Shown here: one piece after another, positions 17,847 through 26,022 of the stretch | How positions within the stretch are numbered: position 1 is the stretch's first letter | Layout: every line of letters begins with the position of its first letter | Origin: Olivibacter oleidegradans | GTDB lineage: Bacteria > Bacteroidota > Bacteroidia > Sphingobacteriales > Sphingobacteriaceae | DNA: 64,000 bases | Assembly (NCBI RefSeq): GCF_042432805.1 | Contig: NZ_JBHLWO010000002.1 | Location: forward strand, 744,001-808,000 | Direction: 5' to 3' | Program-made: the position numbers and the translations under genes | The notes under the pieces: model-generated | Told to the model about the DNA's origin: nothing | Database searches by the model: none | What the model saw: only the letters and a program-made list of their open reading frames with translations

Positions 17847-19982
17847 TTATTCCATGCTTACTTCCATTTTCCAATCTTTGGGTTGGTTGTTCCAGTATAT
17901 GCTTACGTGCTCGTTGCTTTTATGCCTTAGAACCTCCAAGTTGATTCGTAAACTGTCTACTTGGATACCACTTAGTTTTATCCAGCTTAGAAAGCTTGGC
18001 AGGTAAGGTTTATTAAAACGAATAACTTTTTTGTCAGGAATAATTTCTAAACCAAGCAATGATTGTAGCAACAAGAATACCGAAGATACGGACCACGCCT
18101 GCGGGGAGCAGGCTACCGGATAAGCCGTTGGCCCTTCACCCTGACGTCTTTCAAAACCACAAAAAAGTTCAGGTAATCGTTGAAGAGGAATAAAGAGCGA
18201 AGCGTCAAACAACGCAGTTGTTAATCGGGCTGCTTCAACGACAAAACCATATTTTGCAAATCCACTGGCTATCAGCGCTACATCGTGAGGCCAAATAGAG
18301 CCATTATGGTAAGACATCGGATTGTATCTCGCTTCATTTGCTGCTAATGTGCGGATACCCCAACCAGCAAATAGATCGGGATGGAGTAAGGTTTTTACAA
18401 GTTTTGATGCCAAATGTTCATAGGCAATCCCCGTAAACAGCGCATGCCCCGCATTCGAAGTGTTTATCATACATGGTTTTTTGTCGCCATCCAGCGCTAA
18501 AGCAAAGCACTGCTTCTCTTCGATCCAAAACTGTTCGTTGAATTTTTTTCTCAAGTCAAGGGCACTCTTTTTCAGTTTTTGTGCAACGGCTGTTTTACCT
18601 AAGTCGTAGGCTATATAGGATGCGGATTTCTTGGCAGCATATACATACCCCTGAACTTCACATAAGGCAATAGGGCTTTTGGCCAGTGTACCATCAGCAT
18701 GTGATATGGCATCAAAGCTATCCTTCCATCCTTGATTAGTCAATCCTCTTTCCGCTTTATGTTGATACTCTACAAAACCATCACCGTCAAAATCACCATA
18801 GTTGTCGATCCAATTTAAAGCAGCTTCAATGTGGGGCCATAATTGCTTCATTGTGGAAAGATCGCCTGTGCGTTGATAGTAAGCGCCAGCTAACATAATG
18901 AAAAGTGGGGTAGCATCAATTGTTCCGTAATATTTTTTAAAAGGTAATTCGTTTAACGCAACCATTTCGCCATTTCTCATCTCATGCAGTATTTTTCCTG
19001 GTTCAGCATCTGAAGCTTTGTCTTCTTGTTCGGCCTGATGTGCGGCAAGAAAGAGCAATACCTCTTTAGACAATTGTGGGGCGAGCCACAATGTCTGCCA
19101 AGCGGTGATGATGCCATCCCGTCCGAAAGCTGTATTGTACCAAGGGACACCGGCGTAAGGATATTTACCGTAAGGTGTTTCTGCCATTAAGGAGACTAAA
19201 TCAGCCTGTGAACGATTCAGCCAATGTGTAAATTGCTCGTTGCTCGTTTCAATAATAGGGAAGTATGCATTTTTATGCTTTAACCTAGGTATCAGTTCGT
19301 CTTTTGCCGTTCCATAGGCGATTTTCGGTTGCGATGCTCGTCCTGTTTGCTCAAAATGAATGGCGTATTCCAGTTGACCGAGACCTTTGGCTGCTAAGTC
19401 GAGTGGAAAATGAAGCAATTGATGCGCTAAATCTGCTTCAAATGGCTGCGAAAAGTATATAATCGCCTTCCTCCTAATATGGTCCAGTCCCTCATAGCTG
19501 ATCACCAGCTGCCCATCCTCACTTTTGGTTAAGGGCATAAGTCGTCCTCTTGCTTTGCGTTTTACACCCCGTACTTCAAAAATATCGGCAAAATCACCCT
19601 TAATAACTAAAGACAACTTAACAGAACAGGGATGATCCAGATAGTTTTGAATATCCAGTTTTTCATGAAAAACCTCATCTTTTAAAAATTGGCTTCGATG
19701 AATATGTAGCGAAGCAGCGGCGACCTTGATACCATTTAAAGATGTAAACCCGGGATTGCTCAAGTCGGTAGACAGTGTCTCGTTCTCTTCCGTAATGCTT
19801 GAGCTGAGTAAATCAAGGGGCATTCCGTTAAGTAACAGATGTAAGTGGTTAATGAAGCGTGTATCCCGATTATATATTCCTTGAATTTGGTTGCCGCCGG
19901 AATCTATATTGCCCCAACGGTTAAGTATAGCAAAGGTATCGCAATGATTTAAAACGTTAAACTTCTCCTCGTAACTTTCCAT
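17847..19982 (-). CDS. Amylo-alpha-1,6-glucosidase / glycogen-debranching-type glycoside hydrolase
   Basis: A 711-aa cytoplasmic enzyme without a signal peptide. Residues 1-230 match the N-terminal beta domain of debranching-like enzymes (GNQIQGIYNRDTRFINHLHL). The rest is an (alpha/alpha)6 barrel with VPWYNTAFGRDGIITAWQTL, IDATPLFIMLAGAYY, NQGWKDSFDAI and SYHNGSIWPHDVALIASGF, which hold the likely acidic residues. It lies 10 bases after a GT4 glycosyltransferase on the same strand. This pair is often found together in bacteria and may make or trim a storage or osmoprotectant glucan; the exact substrate is unknown. Confidence 0.88.
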   Translation of the reverse strand: MESYEEKFNVLNHCDTFAILNRWGNIDSGGNQIQGIYNRDTRFINHLHLLLNGMPLDLLSSSITEENETLSTDLSNPGFTSLNGIKVAAASLHIHRSQFLKDEVFHEKLDIQNYLDHPCSVKLSLVIKGDFADIFEVRGVKRKARGRLMPLTKSEDGQLVISYEGLDHIRRKAIIYFSQPFEADLAHQLLHFPLDLAAKGLGQLEYAIHFEQTGRASQPKIAYGTAKDELIPRLKHKNAYFPIIETSNEQFTHWLNRSQADLVSLMAETPYGKYPYAGVPWYNTAFGRDGIITAWQTLWLAPQLSKEVLLFLAAHQAEQEDKASDAEPGKILHEMRNGEMVALNELPFKKYYGTIDATPLFIMLAGAYYQRTGDLSTMKQLWPHIEAALNWIDNYGDFDGDGFVEYQHKAERGLTNQGWKDSFDAISHADGTLAKSPIALCEVQGYVYAAKKSASYIAYDLGKTAVAQKLKKSALDLRKKFNEQFWIEEKQCFALALDGDKKPCMINTSNAGHALFTGIAYEHLASKLVKTLLHPDLFAGWGIRTLAANEARYNPMSYHNGSIWPHDVALIASGFAKYGFVVEAARLTTALFDASLFIPLQRLPELFCGFERRQGEGPTAYPVACSPQAWSVSSVFLLLQSLLGLEIIPDKKVIRFNKPYLPSFLSWIKLSGIQVDSLRINLEVLRHKSNEHVSIYWNNQPKDWKMEVSME

Positions 19983-19992
19983 AGTTCCAATA

Positions 19993-21081
19993 TTACGCTG
20001 TTAATTTGCTGTCTATTGAATCGAATTTTTTTGAATGATGACTTACAGATATACGATGCCTATTACATAATAGTTCGTAATTACGGACATAATCCTGGGC
20101 CATTCTATCTGAACTAAAGCGTTCTTCAAATAAACGTCTAATGATTCGTGGATCTAAAGCGGACGCTTTTTCAATGGCATATGCAGCTTCTTCGACCGAG
20201 GAAACAAGATAGCCATTTTTTCCATGTTCAATAATCTCAGGAACAGACCCATGCGCATACGCTATGACCGGAGTACCGCAAGCCATTGCCTCAATCATAA
20301 CCATTCCGAAAGGTTCCGGCCAGTCGATCGGGAATAATAACGCTTTGGCTTTTCCAAGGAAATCATTCTTCTCAGATTCCCCGATCTCGCCGATATATTC
20401 TACAAAAGGCTTTTGGATCAAATGCTTTATATGATCATGAAAATAGGATAGATCCGCTTTATCGATTTTTGCTGCTATTTTTATTTTGCAGCCCGCTTTT
20501 TCTGCAATTTCGATAGCTCTATCAGGCCTTTTCTCCGGCGATATTCTGCCAATGAATGCCACGTAGTCGTCTTTTGTTTCAATTGCTTGATACAAATCTT
20601 TGGGAAGACCGTGATACACAGTATCCATCCATGCTGCCTGCGGTAAAGGGTTCCGCTGACTGTTTGAAATGGAGATGATAGCTTGCGTGTCGAATTTATC
20701 GTATAGTGGTTTTAACTCAGGTATATCTAAGCGGCCATGTAGTGTCGTAATACAGGGCCTTTGTAAAAGTTGTGAAGCGGGAAAGTGAAGATAATCTGTG
20801 TGAAAATGTATAATATCAAATTCATGTGCGCGTTCAATCACTTCTTGTAGCTGTAAGATATGAAAGGCTAAGGGATCGATTACTTTCGGGTTTAAACGCA
20901 GTGCTTCTTGCGTATGACTGACAAGTTTCGCACGAGTTACCGAATCACCGGATGCAAATAAAGTGACCTCATGGCCATGATCTACCAGGGCTTCTGTAAG
21001 ATAGGAGACAACCCGTTCCGTACCGCCATATAGTTTAGGAGGCACAGACTCAAACAATGGGGATACTTGTGCAATCTTCAT
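19993..21081 (-). CDS. Glycosyltransferase family 4
   Basis: A 362-aa GT-B fold enzyme beginning MKIAQVSPLFESVPPKLYGG, with the glycine loop GGTERVVSYLTEALVDHGH. The donor-site motif PFGMVMIEAMACGTPVIAY contains the E-x7-E pair typical of retaining GT4 enzymes. It is cytoplasmic or membrane-peripheral. It precedes the debranching-type glycosidase by 10 bases, so they are probably co-expressed. Donor and acceptor sugars cannot be assigned. A terminator separates it from hsp20 upstream. Confidence 0.88.
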   Translation of the reverse strand: MKIAQVSPLFESVPPKLYGGTERVVSYLTEALVDHGHEVTLFASGDSVTRAKLVSHTQEALRLNPKVIDPLAFHILQLQEVIERAHEFDIIHFHTDYLHFPASQLLQRPCITTLHGRLDIPELKPLYDKFDTQAIISISNSQRNPLPQAAWMDTVYHGLPKDLYQAIETKDDYVAFIGRISPEKRPDRAIEIAEKAGCKIKIAAKIDKADLSYFHDHIKHLIQKPFVEYIGEIGESEKNDFLGKAKALLFPIDWPEPFGMVMIEAMACGTPVIAYAHGSVPEIIEHGKNGYLVSSVEEAAYAIEKASALDPRIIRRLFEERFSSDRMAQDYVRNYELLCNRHRISVSHHSKKFDSIDSKLTA

Positions 21082-21153
21082 AGAACATATGAAATTAATA
21101 AATTAATAATGACAAGAATGCGTGTGTTTACTCTTTGTAAGAAGTGCAGATAT

Positions 21154-21183
21154 AAGAAAGGCTTGTATTTACAAGCCTTTCTT
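21154..21183 (-). terminator. Intrinsic terminator after hsp20
   Basis: A perfect 13-bp stem, AAGAAAGGCTTGT (21154-21166) and ACAAGCCTTTCTT (21171-21183), with the four-base loop ATTT. It begins 1 base after the hsp20 stop codon. It should separate hsp20 from the GT4-glycosidase pair. Confidence 0.8.
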
Positions 21184-21184
21184 A

Positions 21185-21634
21185 CTAAGAAATTTCAATA
21201 AGGCGAGGTGCTTTTTTCTTTGCTTCCTCTTTTTTTGGAATGGTTAAACGTAACAAACCATTTTCGTATTGAGCACCTATTTTATCTTCATCAACGACGT
21301 CTTTGGGTAAAGTAAAACTGCGTTGGAATGACTGATAACTGAACTCCCTTCGGCTGTAGCCGTCCTGCTTATCTTCTTGCTCATGCTTTTTACTTGAAGA
21401 AATGGTCAGGGTATTGCCATCAAGCTCTACCTTAAAGTCATCCTTGCTCATGCCGGGAGCTGCCATTTCAACTTCAAAATTGTCATGGGTTTCCCGGATG
21501 TTTACCGATGGGATTGTTGTTTGCGTGGATGAATAATTGCTATTGTTCCAGTCAAAGAGATTGCTGGCAAAAAGATCATCAAAAAATGCCGGAAATGATG
21601 GAAAATTACTTCCGTTTCTTTTAATCAGTGACAT
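21185..21634 (-). CDS. hsp20: Hsp20/alpha-crystallin small heat-shock protein
   Basis: A 149-aa ATP-independent holdase. The N-terminal arm (SFPAFFDDLFASNLFDW) is followed by the alpha-crystallin domain (VNIRETHDNFEVEMAAPGMS) with the conserved A-x-x-x-n-G-v-L motif in QYENGLLRLTIPKKE, and a C-terminal PRLIEIS tail containing the I-x-I-like motif. A perfect AGGAGG lies 8 bases before the ATG, unlike most genes here. It has its own terminator, so it is probably a single-gene unit induced by heat or other stress. Confidence 0.95.
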   Translation of the reverse strand: MSLIKRNGSNFPSFPAFFDDLFASNLFDWNNSNYSSTQTTIPSVNIRETHDNFEVEMAAPGMSKDDFKVELDGNTLTISSSKKHEQEDKQDGYSRREFSYQSFQRSFTLPKDVVDEDKIGAQYENGLLRLTIPKKEEAKKKAPRLIEIS

Positions 21635-21862
21635 AAATAACCTCCTTTTTTAAATTTAATTATTTATTTACCAAGAAAATGAAACTATTTCTACCTAAAG
21701 CTATCAAGTAATATACCAAATCGTTGTATAGGCGATCTTAGGTCAATTTGGCGGCTTTAGGTAGTAAGGCAATTACGTTGAAGGACAATTTGACATGTGG
21801 AACGGCTAATATCTGATAATGTTTATGTTGCGTTCATCCGTTCTTATTTATAATTTTATCAA

Positions 21863-22312
21863 ATGGAAAAACTAAACTGGCCAATTATAACGCTTTTTGT
21901 AGGAATATGCTCCTGCACAGGATCTGATCATTCGCTCGTACCTATAAAGGGTACTTGGAAATTGCTGTCTGCCACCGTCGTTACAGGCAAAGACAGCGTT
22001 ACGACCGATTATAGCAAAGGGACAAGTATGATAAAAATTATTAACGATTCTCACTTCGCCTTTTTAAGACATGATGAAAATACACCTAAAGATTCGTCCC
22101 ATCATTTTGACGCCGGCGGTGGTAGATATACGCTGAAAGGAAATGCTTATACCGAATATTTAGACTTTTATGCTAATCGAAATTGGGAGGGTAATACCTT
22201 TAATTTTCAAGTTACTATTCTTAATGATACACTCGTGCAGAAAGGAACGGAAAAGGTGGAAAGCGAAGGCATTAATCGTGAGATTATCGAGCGATATGTG
22301 CGTGTTCAGTAG
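21863..22312 (+). CDS. Putative lipocalin-like lipoprotein
   Basis: A 149-aa protein with a short hydrophobic start and Cys residues at 16 and 18 (FVGICSCTGS), so it is probably lipidated. The mature part starts with KGTWKLLSATVV and continues as short strands (YTEYLDFYANRNWEG, FNFQVTILNDTLVQKG), which resembles the lipocalin-like/DUF4488 group in Bacteroidota. The ligand is unknown. It is divergent from hsp20 and stands alone. Confidence 0.62.
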   Translation: MEKLNWPIITLFVGICSCTGSDHSLVPIKGTWKLLSATVVTGKDSVTTDYSKGTSMIKIINDSHFAFLRHDENTPKDSSHHFDAGGGRYTLKGNAYTEYLDFYANRNWEGNTFNFQVTILNDTLVQKGTEKVESEGINREIIERYVRVQ

Positions 22313-22398
22313 AATCTTCCAAACAATTGCAATCACACAGTTAGGAACATTTTAGGCTAATTTGATTCGTATGTCTACACCGTTCTTATCGATCCAAT

Positions 22399-22593
22399 TT
22401 ATGGTGTTGTTGGTTGCTTCTGCTTAAGTTTAGTGATCAATGAAAGGGATAAATTAGTCTCCTTTGCGATTTCAGCATCGGAAAAGCCGTCTTTTTTCAT
22501 TCCTCTGGCAATAGCCATTAGTGTTTTGATGAAAGGATGAGCGGGATGTACACTGTTGTTGGTTATAACAGATCCTATTGTTGAACTTACCAT
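22399..22593 (-). CDS. Short HTH-like protein, possibly a transposase remnant
   Basis: A 64-aa ORF. Its second half (GMKKDGFSDAEIAKETNLS) looks like the small helix-turn-helix seen at the C-terminus of Rpn/PD-(D/E)XK transposase-type proteins ('G.s.eeIae.tgLs'). The first half has no recognisable domain and no nuclease residues. It could be a free-standing small regulator or the tail of a lost transposase. There is no clear Shine-Dalgarno. Confidence 0.4.
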   Translation of the reverse strand: MVSSTIGSVITNNSVHPAHPFIKTLMAIARGMKKDGFSDAEIAKETNLSLSLITKLKQKQPTTP

Positions 22594-22883
22594 AACAAAA
22601 TCTATTTGGTACGTTTCAAAGGTAAAGCTTTAGGATGAGAAACCTAAAATGGCATTTTGTATTTGTGTTTTTTTTGCGTAAAAATGTATATGTATGTGAA
22701 GATGAGTGAAATAACTGTGGAAAAGCGGTCCCTGAATCAATCATTACAATCAACACTTACGGTGATTTTTTAAAGGCTTATCGAATAGATTTGGAGCATA
22801 ATAATCTATCTTTGTTCTCCTGGGCAATACGCTACATGGGGAATTACAGGTGATATTTAACCATTTTACTAATATAAAGCTGC

Positions 22884-23615
22884 ATGAAACACTGTTTTTT
22901 TTACGGATTAGCCTTTCTTTTACTTAGCTGCAAATTGAGCGCGCAAACTGACAAAAGTTACGTCTCCGACGACTTTACCATTAAAAAGGTAAAAGATAAT
23001 GTTTATGAACACACCAGTTATTTGTTAACAGACGATTTTGGGAAAGTGCCCTGCAATGGTATGATTGTTTATGATGGAGGAGAGGCCATTGTTTTTGATA
23101 CACCAACCAATGATTCTATAGCCGACATTTTGATTGATTGGGTTAAAGATAGTTTGGATTGCACAATAGTAGCAGTTATTCCAACCCATTTTCATGATGA
23201 TTGCTTAGGCGGTCTGGCGGCCTTTCATAAGAATCGAATTCCTTCTTATGCTAGCAATAAAACAATAGCTTTTGCCAAAGCAAAAAACCTGATCATGCCT
23301 CAACATGGTTTTCATAAAAAACTCGAACTAAAAGTAGGTGAAAGAAAAATTATTGCTGAATTCAATGGTGAAGGACATACGAAGGATAATATAATAGGTT
23401 ATTTCCCAAGTCGAAGAGTTATGTTTGGAGGTTGTTTGATTAAAGAAATGAATGCTTCAAAGGGATATCTGGGAGATTCAAACGTGGAGAGCTGGTCTGA
23501 AACGGTTATGAAGATTAAACAAAAATATCCTGAAGCAGAGCTAATCATTCCGGGGCACGGAAAATCGGGAGGTCAGGAATTGCTCGATTATACCATAAAT
23601 TTATTTAAGCAATAG
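22884..23615 (+). CDS. Subclass B1 metallo-beta-lactamase
   Basis: A 243-aa secreted enzyme. The signal region ends near LSAQ; an LLSC motif at 13-16 would also allow lipidation. All zinc ligands are present: His102, His104 and Asp106 in THFHDDCLGG, His165 in GEGHTKDN, Cys184 in GGCLIKEMN and His225 in IIPGHGKS. Lys187 sits where B1 enzymes bind the substrate carboxylate. The text around the first motif resembles CcrA-like members. It should hydrolyse penicillins and probably carbapenems, as is known for the family. The setting is chromosomal with no mobile element nearby, so it is probably a resident gene. A -7-like TATCTTTG lies at 22807-22814. Confidence 0.94.
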   Translation: MKHCFFYGLAFLLLSCKLSAQTDKSYVSDDFTIKKVKDNVYEHTSYLLTDDFGKVPCNGMIVYDGGEAIVFDTPTNDSIADILIDWVKDSLDCTIVAVIPTHFHDDCLGGLAAFHKNRIPSYASNKTIAFAKAKNLIMPQHGFHKKLELKVGERKIIAEFNGEGHTKDNIIGYFPSRRVMFGGCLIKEMNASKGYLGDSNVESWSETVMKIKQKYPEAELIIPGHGKSGGQELLDYTINLFKQ

Positions 23616-23701
23616 GACGCATTCATCTATTTAAGAATCTTTCAACTTTTAGAACAGCCTTTTAGCTGTTGCAATGGACTCGGATTCCAAATAAAATCAA
23701 A

Positions 23702-23732
23702 TTTGGTTTTACTAATAATATTAGTAACTTTG
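23702..23732 (+). promoter_or_regulatory. imuA promoter with embedded palindromic operator
   Basis: TTTG (23702-23705), 19 bases, TAACTTTG (23725-23732) give a textbook Bacteroidota promoter. The palindrome TTACTAAT-AAT-ATTAGTAA (23709-23727) fills the spacer and touches the -7 box, so a bound repressor would block the polymerase. The imuA ATG is 33 bases downstream. A LexA-like repressor is the natural guess, because imu cassettes are SOS genes in other phyla, but no lexA is in this window. Confidence 0.7.
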
Positions 23733-23765
23733 CTAAAGTTTTTGGTTTTATGGTTTAGAATCCTG

Positions 23766-24506
23766 ATGCGTACATTATCAAATAGAGCAGCTATTATTGC
23801 CCAATTGCAAAAGGATATCCTTCTTTTAGAAGGGTTCAAGCCGACATTAGACGATTCAGGTTTTCATGCCGGGCTTGAACCCATAAAAGAGGCCTTTCCC
23901 AACGCTCGTTTTCCCACGGGAGCGATACATGAGTTCATCAGTATGTCCGATGAGCAGGCTGCCGCAACCAGTGGATTTATATGTGGGATTTTAGGAAAAC
24001 TTATGCAGCAAAGAGGCCTTTGTGTTTGGATTAGCTCTTCACCAACACTTTTCCCTCCGGCATGTAAACTATTCGACATCCTACCTCATCATCTTATATT
24101 TATTCACCTGAAGCGAGAACGTGACATTTTATGGGCGATGGAGGAAGCTTTAAAATGTAACCGACTAATTGCTGTTGTAGCAGAACTACAAGAGATTAAT
24201 CTTGTGGCCTCCAGGCGTTTGCAACTTGCGGTAGAACAAAGTCAGGTCACAGGGTTTGTTTTTCGTCATAAGCCTAAAAATTTAAATAATACAAGTTGCA
24301 TTTCCCGATGGAGTATTTCTCCGCTGGCTAGTGGGATGGAGGAGGACGGTATACCGGGAATTGGATTTCCCCGTTGGAAGGTCGAGCTGCTTAAAATACG
24401 GAACGGACGACCGGGAAGTTGGCAGATGGAATGGAGCGCTAATTCCTTTAAATTAATAACAAAACCGAAATATTCTGTGCATGAGCGATTATTGAAAAGG
24501 GGGTGA
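23766..24506 (+). CDS. imuA: ImuA-like RecA-fold protein of the mutasome
   Basis: A 246-aa protein starting MRTLSNRAAIIAQLQKDILL at 23766. The longer frame from 23703 would run through the promoter and operator. It carries FPTGAIHEFISMSDEQAAAT, GLCVWISSSPTLFPPA and HLKRERDILWAMEEALKC, typical of the RecA/SulA-related ImuA family. It lacks a canonical Walker A lysine motif. In other bacteria ImuA works with ImuB and DnaE2 in damage-induced translesion synthesis. imuB follows after one base. Confidence 0.85.
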   Translation: MRTLSNRAAIIAQLQKDILLLEGFKPTLDDSGFHAGLEPIKEAFPNARFPTGAIHEFISMSDEQAAATSGFICGILGKLMQQRGLCVWISSSPTLFPPACKLFDILPHHLIFIHLKRERDILWAMEEALKCNRLIAVVAELQEINLVASRRLQLAVEQSQVTGFVFRHKPKNLNNTSCISRWSISPLASGMEEDGIPGIGFPRWKVELLKIRNGRPGSWQMEWSANSFKLITKPKYSVHERLLKRG

Positions 24507-24507
24507 T

Positions 24508-26010
24508 ATGCAACAACGTTTTGTTTTCATATGGCTTAAGTATTTAAAAACAGATTGGTTTAGCATTCACAAACCGGAATTGAGTGGAAAAGCATTTGTG
24601 CTAGCAACGCCTCAACGAGGACGTATGGCTATCACAGCTGTTAATCGTGAGGCGATGACACAGGGAATCAAAGTGGGGATGGTAGTGGCAGACGCAAGAG
24701 CTATCTGCCCCACTTTACAAGTGTTGGACGACCGGCCTGATTTATCTGAAAAGTTATTGAAAAGCTTGGGTGAATGGTGCCTTCGTTACACGCCTGTAGT
24801 TGCTATTGATTCACCTGATGGTTTAGTTTTGGATATTAGTGGTTGTGCACATCTATGGGGAGGTGAGAGTACCTATCTCAAAGCCATTAAGATGAGCTTT
24901 AAAAAACAGGGTTATCACACACGGATGGCAATGGCAGACACAATAGGTGCGGCATGGGCCATAGCTCATTTTGGTTGGGAAAATGCAATTATACCTCCGG
25001 GGGAGCAGAATACAGCTTTGCTTAGGTTACCTCTTTCAGCCCTTCGTTTATCTTCAGATTTGCTTATTCTCCTTCAAAAGCTTGGACTATATAAAATTGC
25101 CGATATTATCCATTTCCCCTCTGCTTCTTTAAGAAGACGCTTTGGAAATGAAATAGGCATTCGTCTTGACCAAGCGTTGGGTCATGCATTAGAAAATGTG
25201 CAGGCAATACAGCCTATTCAACCTTATCAGGAGCGTTTACCTTGCTTAGAACCCATTATAAACGTTAGAGGGATTGAGATAGCCTTGAAAAAGCTATTGG
25301 ACGGATTATGTGATCGCTTGGAGCGAGAGGAAAAAGGATTACGTACCGCATGTTTTATGGGATATCGTGTCGATGGTAAAATCGAAAAAATTGAGATAGA
25401 AACTAGTGCAGCCTCTCGTCATAGTCAGCATCTTTTTAAGTTGTTTGAACTTAAAATAGCTACAATGGAGCCTGCGCTTGGCATTGAGTTGTTTACTTTG
25501 GAAGCTAAAAAAGTAGAACATCTAGTAGCCGAGCAAGAAGTGTTATGGATAGAACGGGCCGGGGTTGGGCATGTAGAAGTGGCAGAGTTACTTGATAAAA
25601 TAAAGACTAAGTGGGGTGATCATTGCGTAAAGCGTTATATACCGGAAGCGCATTATTGGCCGGAGCGTTCGTTCAAAACAACAAGTTCCTTACAGGAAAT
25701 GCCAGGGATGGAATGGAGTCTAATACGGCCACGCCCCATCAGAATACTCACTAAACCGGAAAAGATTGAAGTGACTGCCCCCGTTCCTGATTATCCGCCC
25801 ATGCTTTTTCGCTATCGAGGAAAAGTACATACTGTTAAAAAGGCTGATGGCCCTGAACGTATCGCTCATGAATGGTGGCTGGAAGACAACGAACATCGGG
25901 ATTATTATTGTGTTGAAGACGCAGAGGGGCAACGTTATTGGCTCTTTAGGGTTGGACATTATAATGAAGGTAAATTGAACATCTGGTACCTTCATGGTTT
26001 CTTCGCTTAA
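24508..26010 (+). CDS. imuB: ImuB, inactive Y-family polymerase-like protein
   Basis: A 500-aa protein with a Y-family fold. The catalytic acids are degraded: the first motif reads FVFIWLKYLKTDWF rather than D-x-D, and the second reads SPDGLVLDISGC, where active polymerases have S-x-D-E. This fits ImuB, which acts as an adaptor that brings DnaE2 to the beta clamp. The C-terminal part (DHCVKRYIPEAHYWPERSF, FRYRGKVHTVKKADGPER, VEDAEGQRYWLFRVG) is the ImuB-specific region. A GGGGGTGAT Shine-Dalgarno precedes the ATG and overlaps the imuA stop. Confidence 0.92.
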   Translation: MQQRFVFIWLKYLKTDWFSIHKPELSGKAFVLATPQRGRMAITAVNREAMTQGIKVGMVVADARAICPTLQVLDDRPDLSEKLLKSLGEWCLRYTPVVAIDSPDGLVLDISGCAHLWGGESTYLKAIKMSFKKQGYHTRMAMADTIGAAWAIAHFGWENAIIPPGEQNTALLRLPLSALRLSSDLLILLQKLGLYKIADIIHFPSASLRRRFGNEIGIRLDQALGHALENVQAIQPIQPYQERLPCLEPIINVRGIEIALKKLLDGLCDRLEREEKGLRTACFMGYRVDGKIEKIEIETSAASRHSQHLFKLFELKIATMEPALGIELFTLEAKKVEHLVAEQEVLWIERAGVGHVEVAELLDKIKTKWGDHCVKRYIPEAHYWPERSFKTTSSLQEMPGMEWSLIRPRPIRILTKPEKIEVTAPVPDYPPMLFRYRGKVHTVKKADGPERIAHEWWLEDNEHRDYYCVEDAEGQRYWLFRVGHYNEGKLNIWYLHGFFA

Positions 26011-26022
26011 GTGCATAAGCAA

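Noticed and set aside
22399..22593. Insertion-sequence remnant
   Set aside because: Only a short HTH-like segment; no terminal repeats, target duplication or nuclease residues seen.
22866..22873. TTACTAAT before the metallo-beta-lactamase, identical to half of the imuA operator
   Set aside because: The second half-site is absent and it lies only 10 bases from the ATG; shared control cannot be supported.
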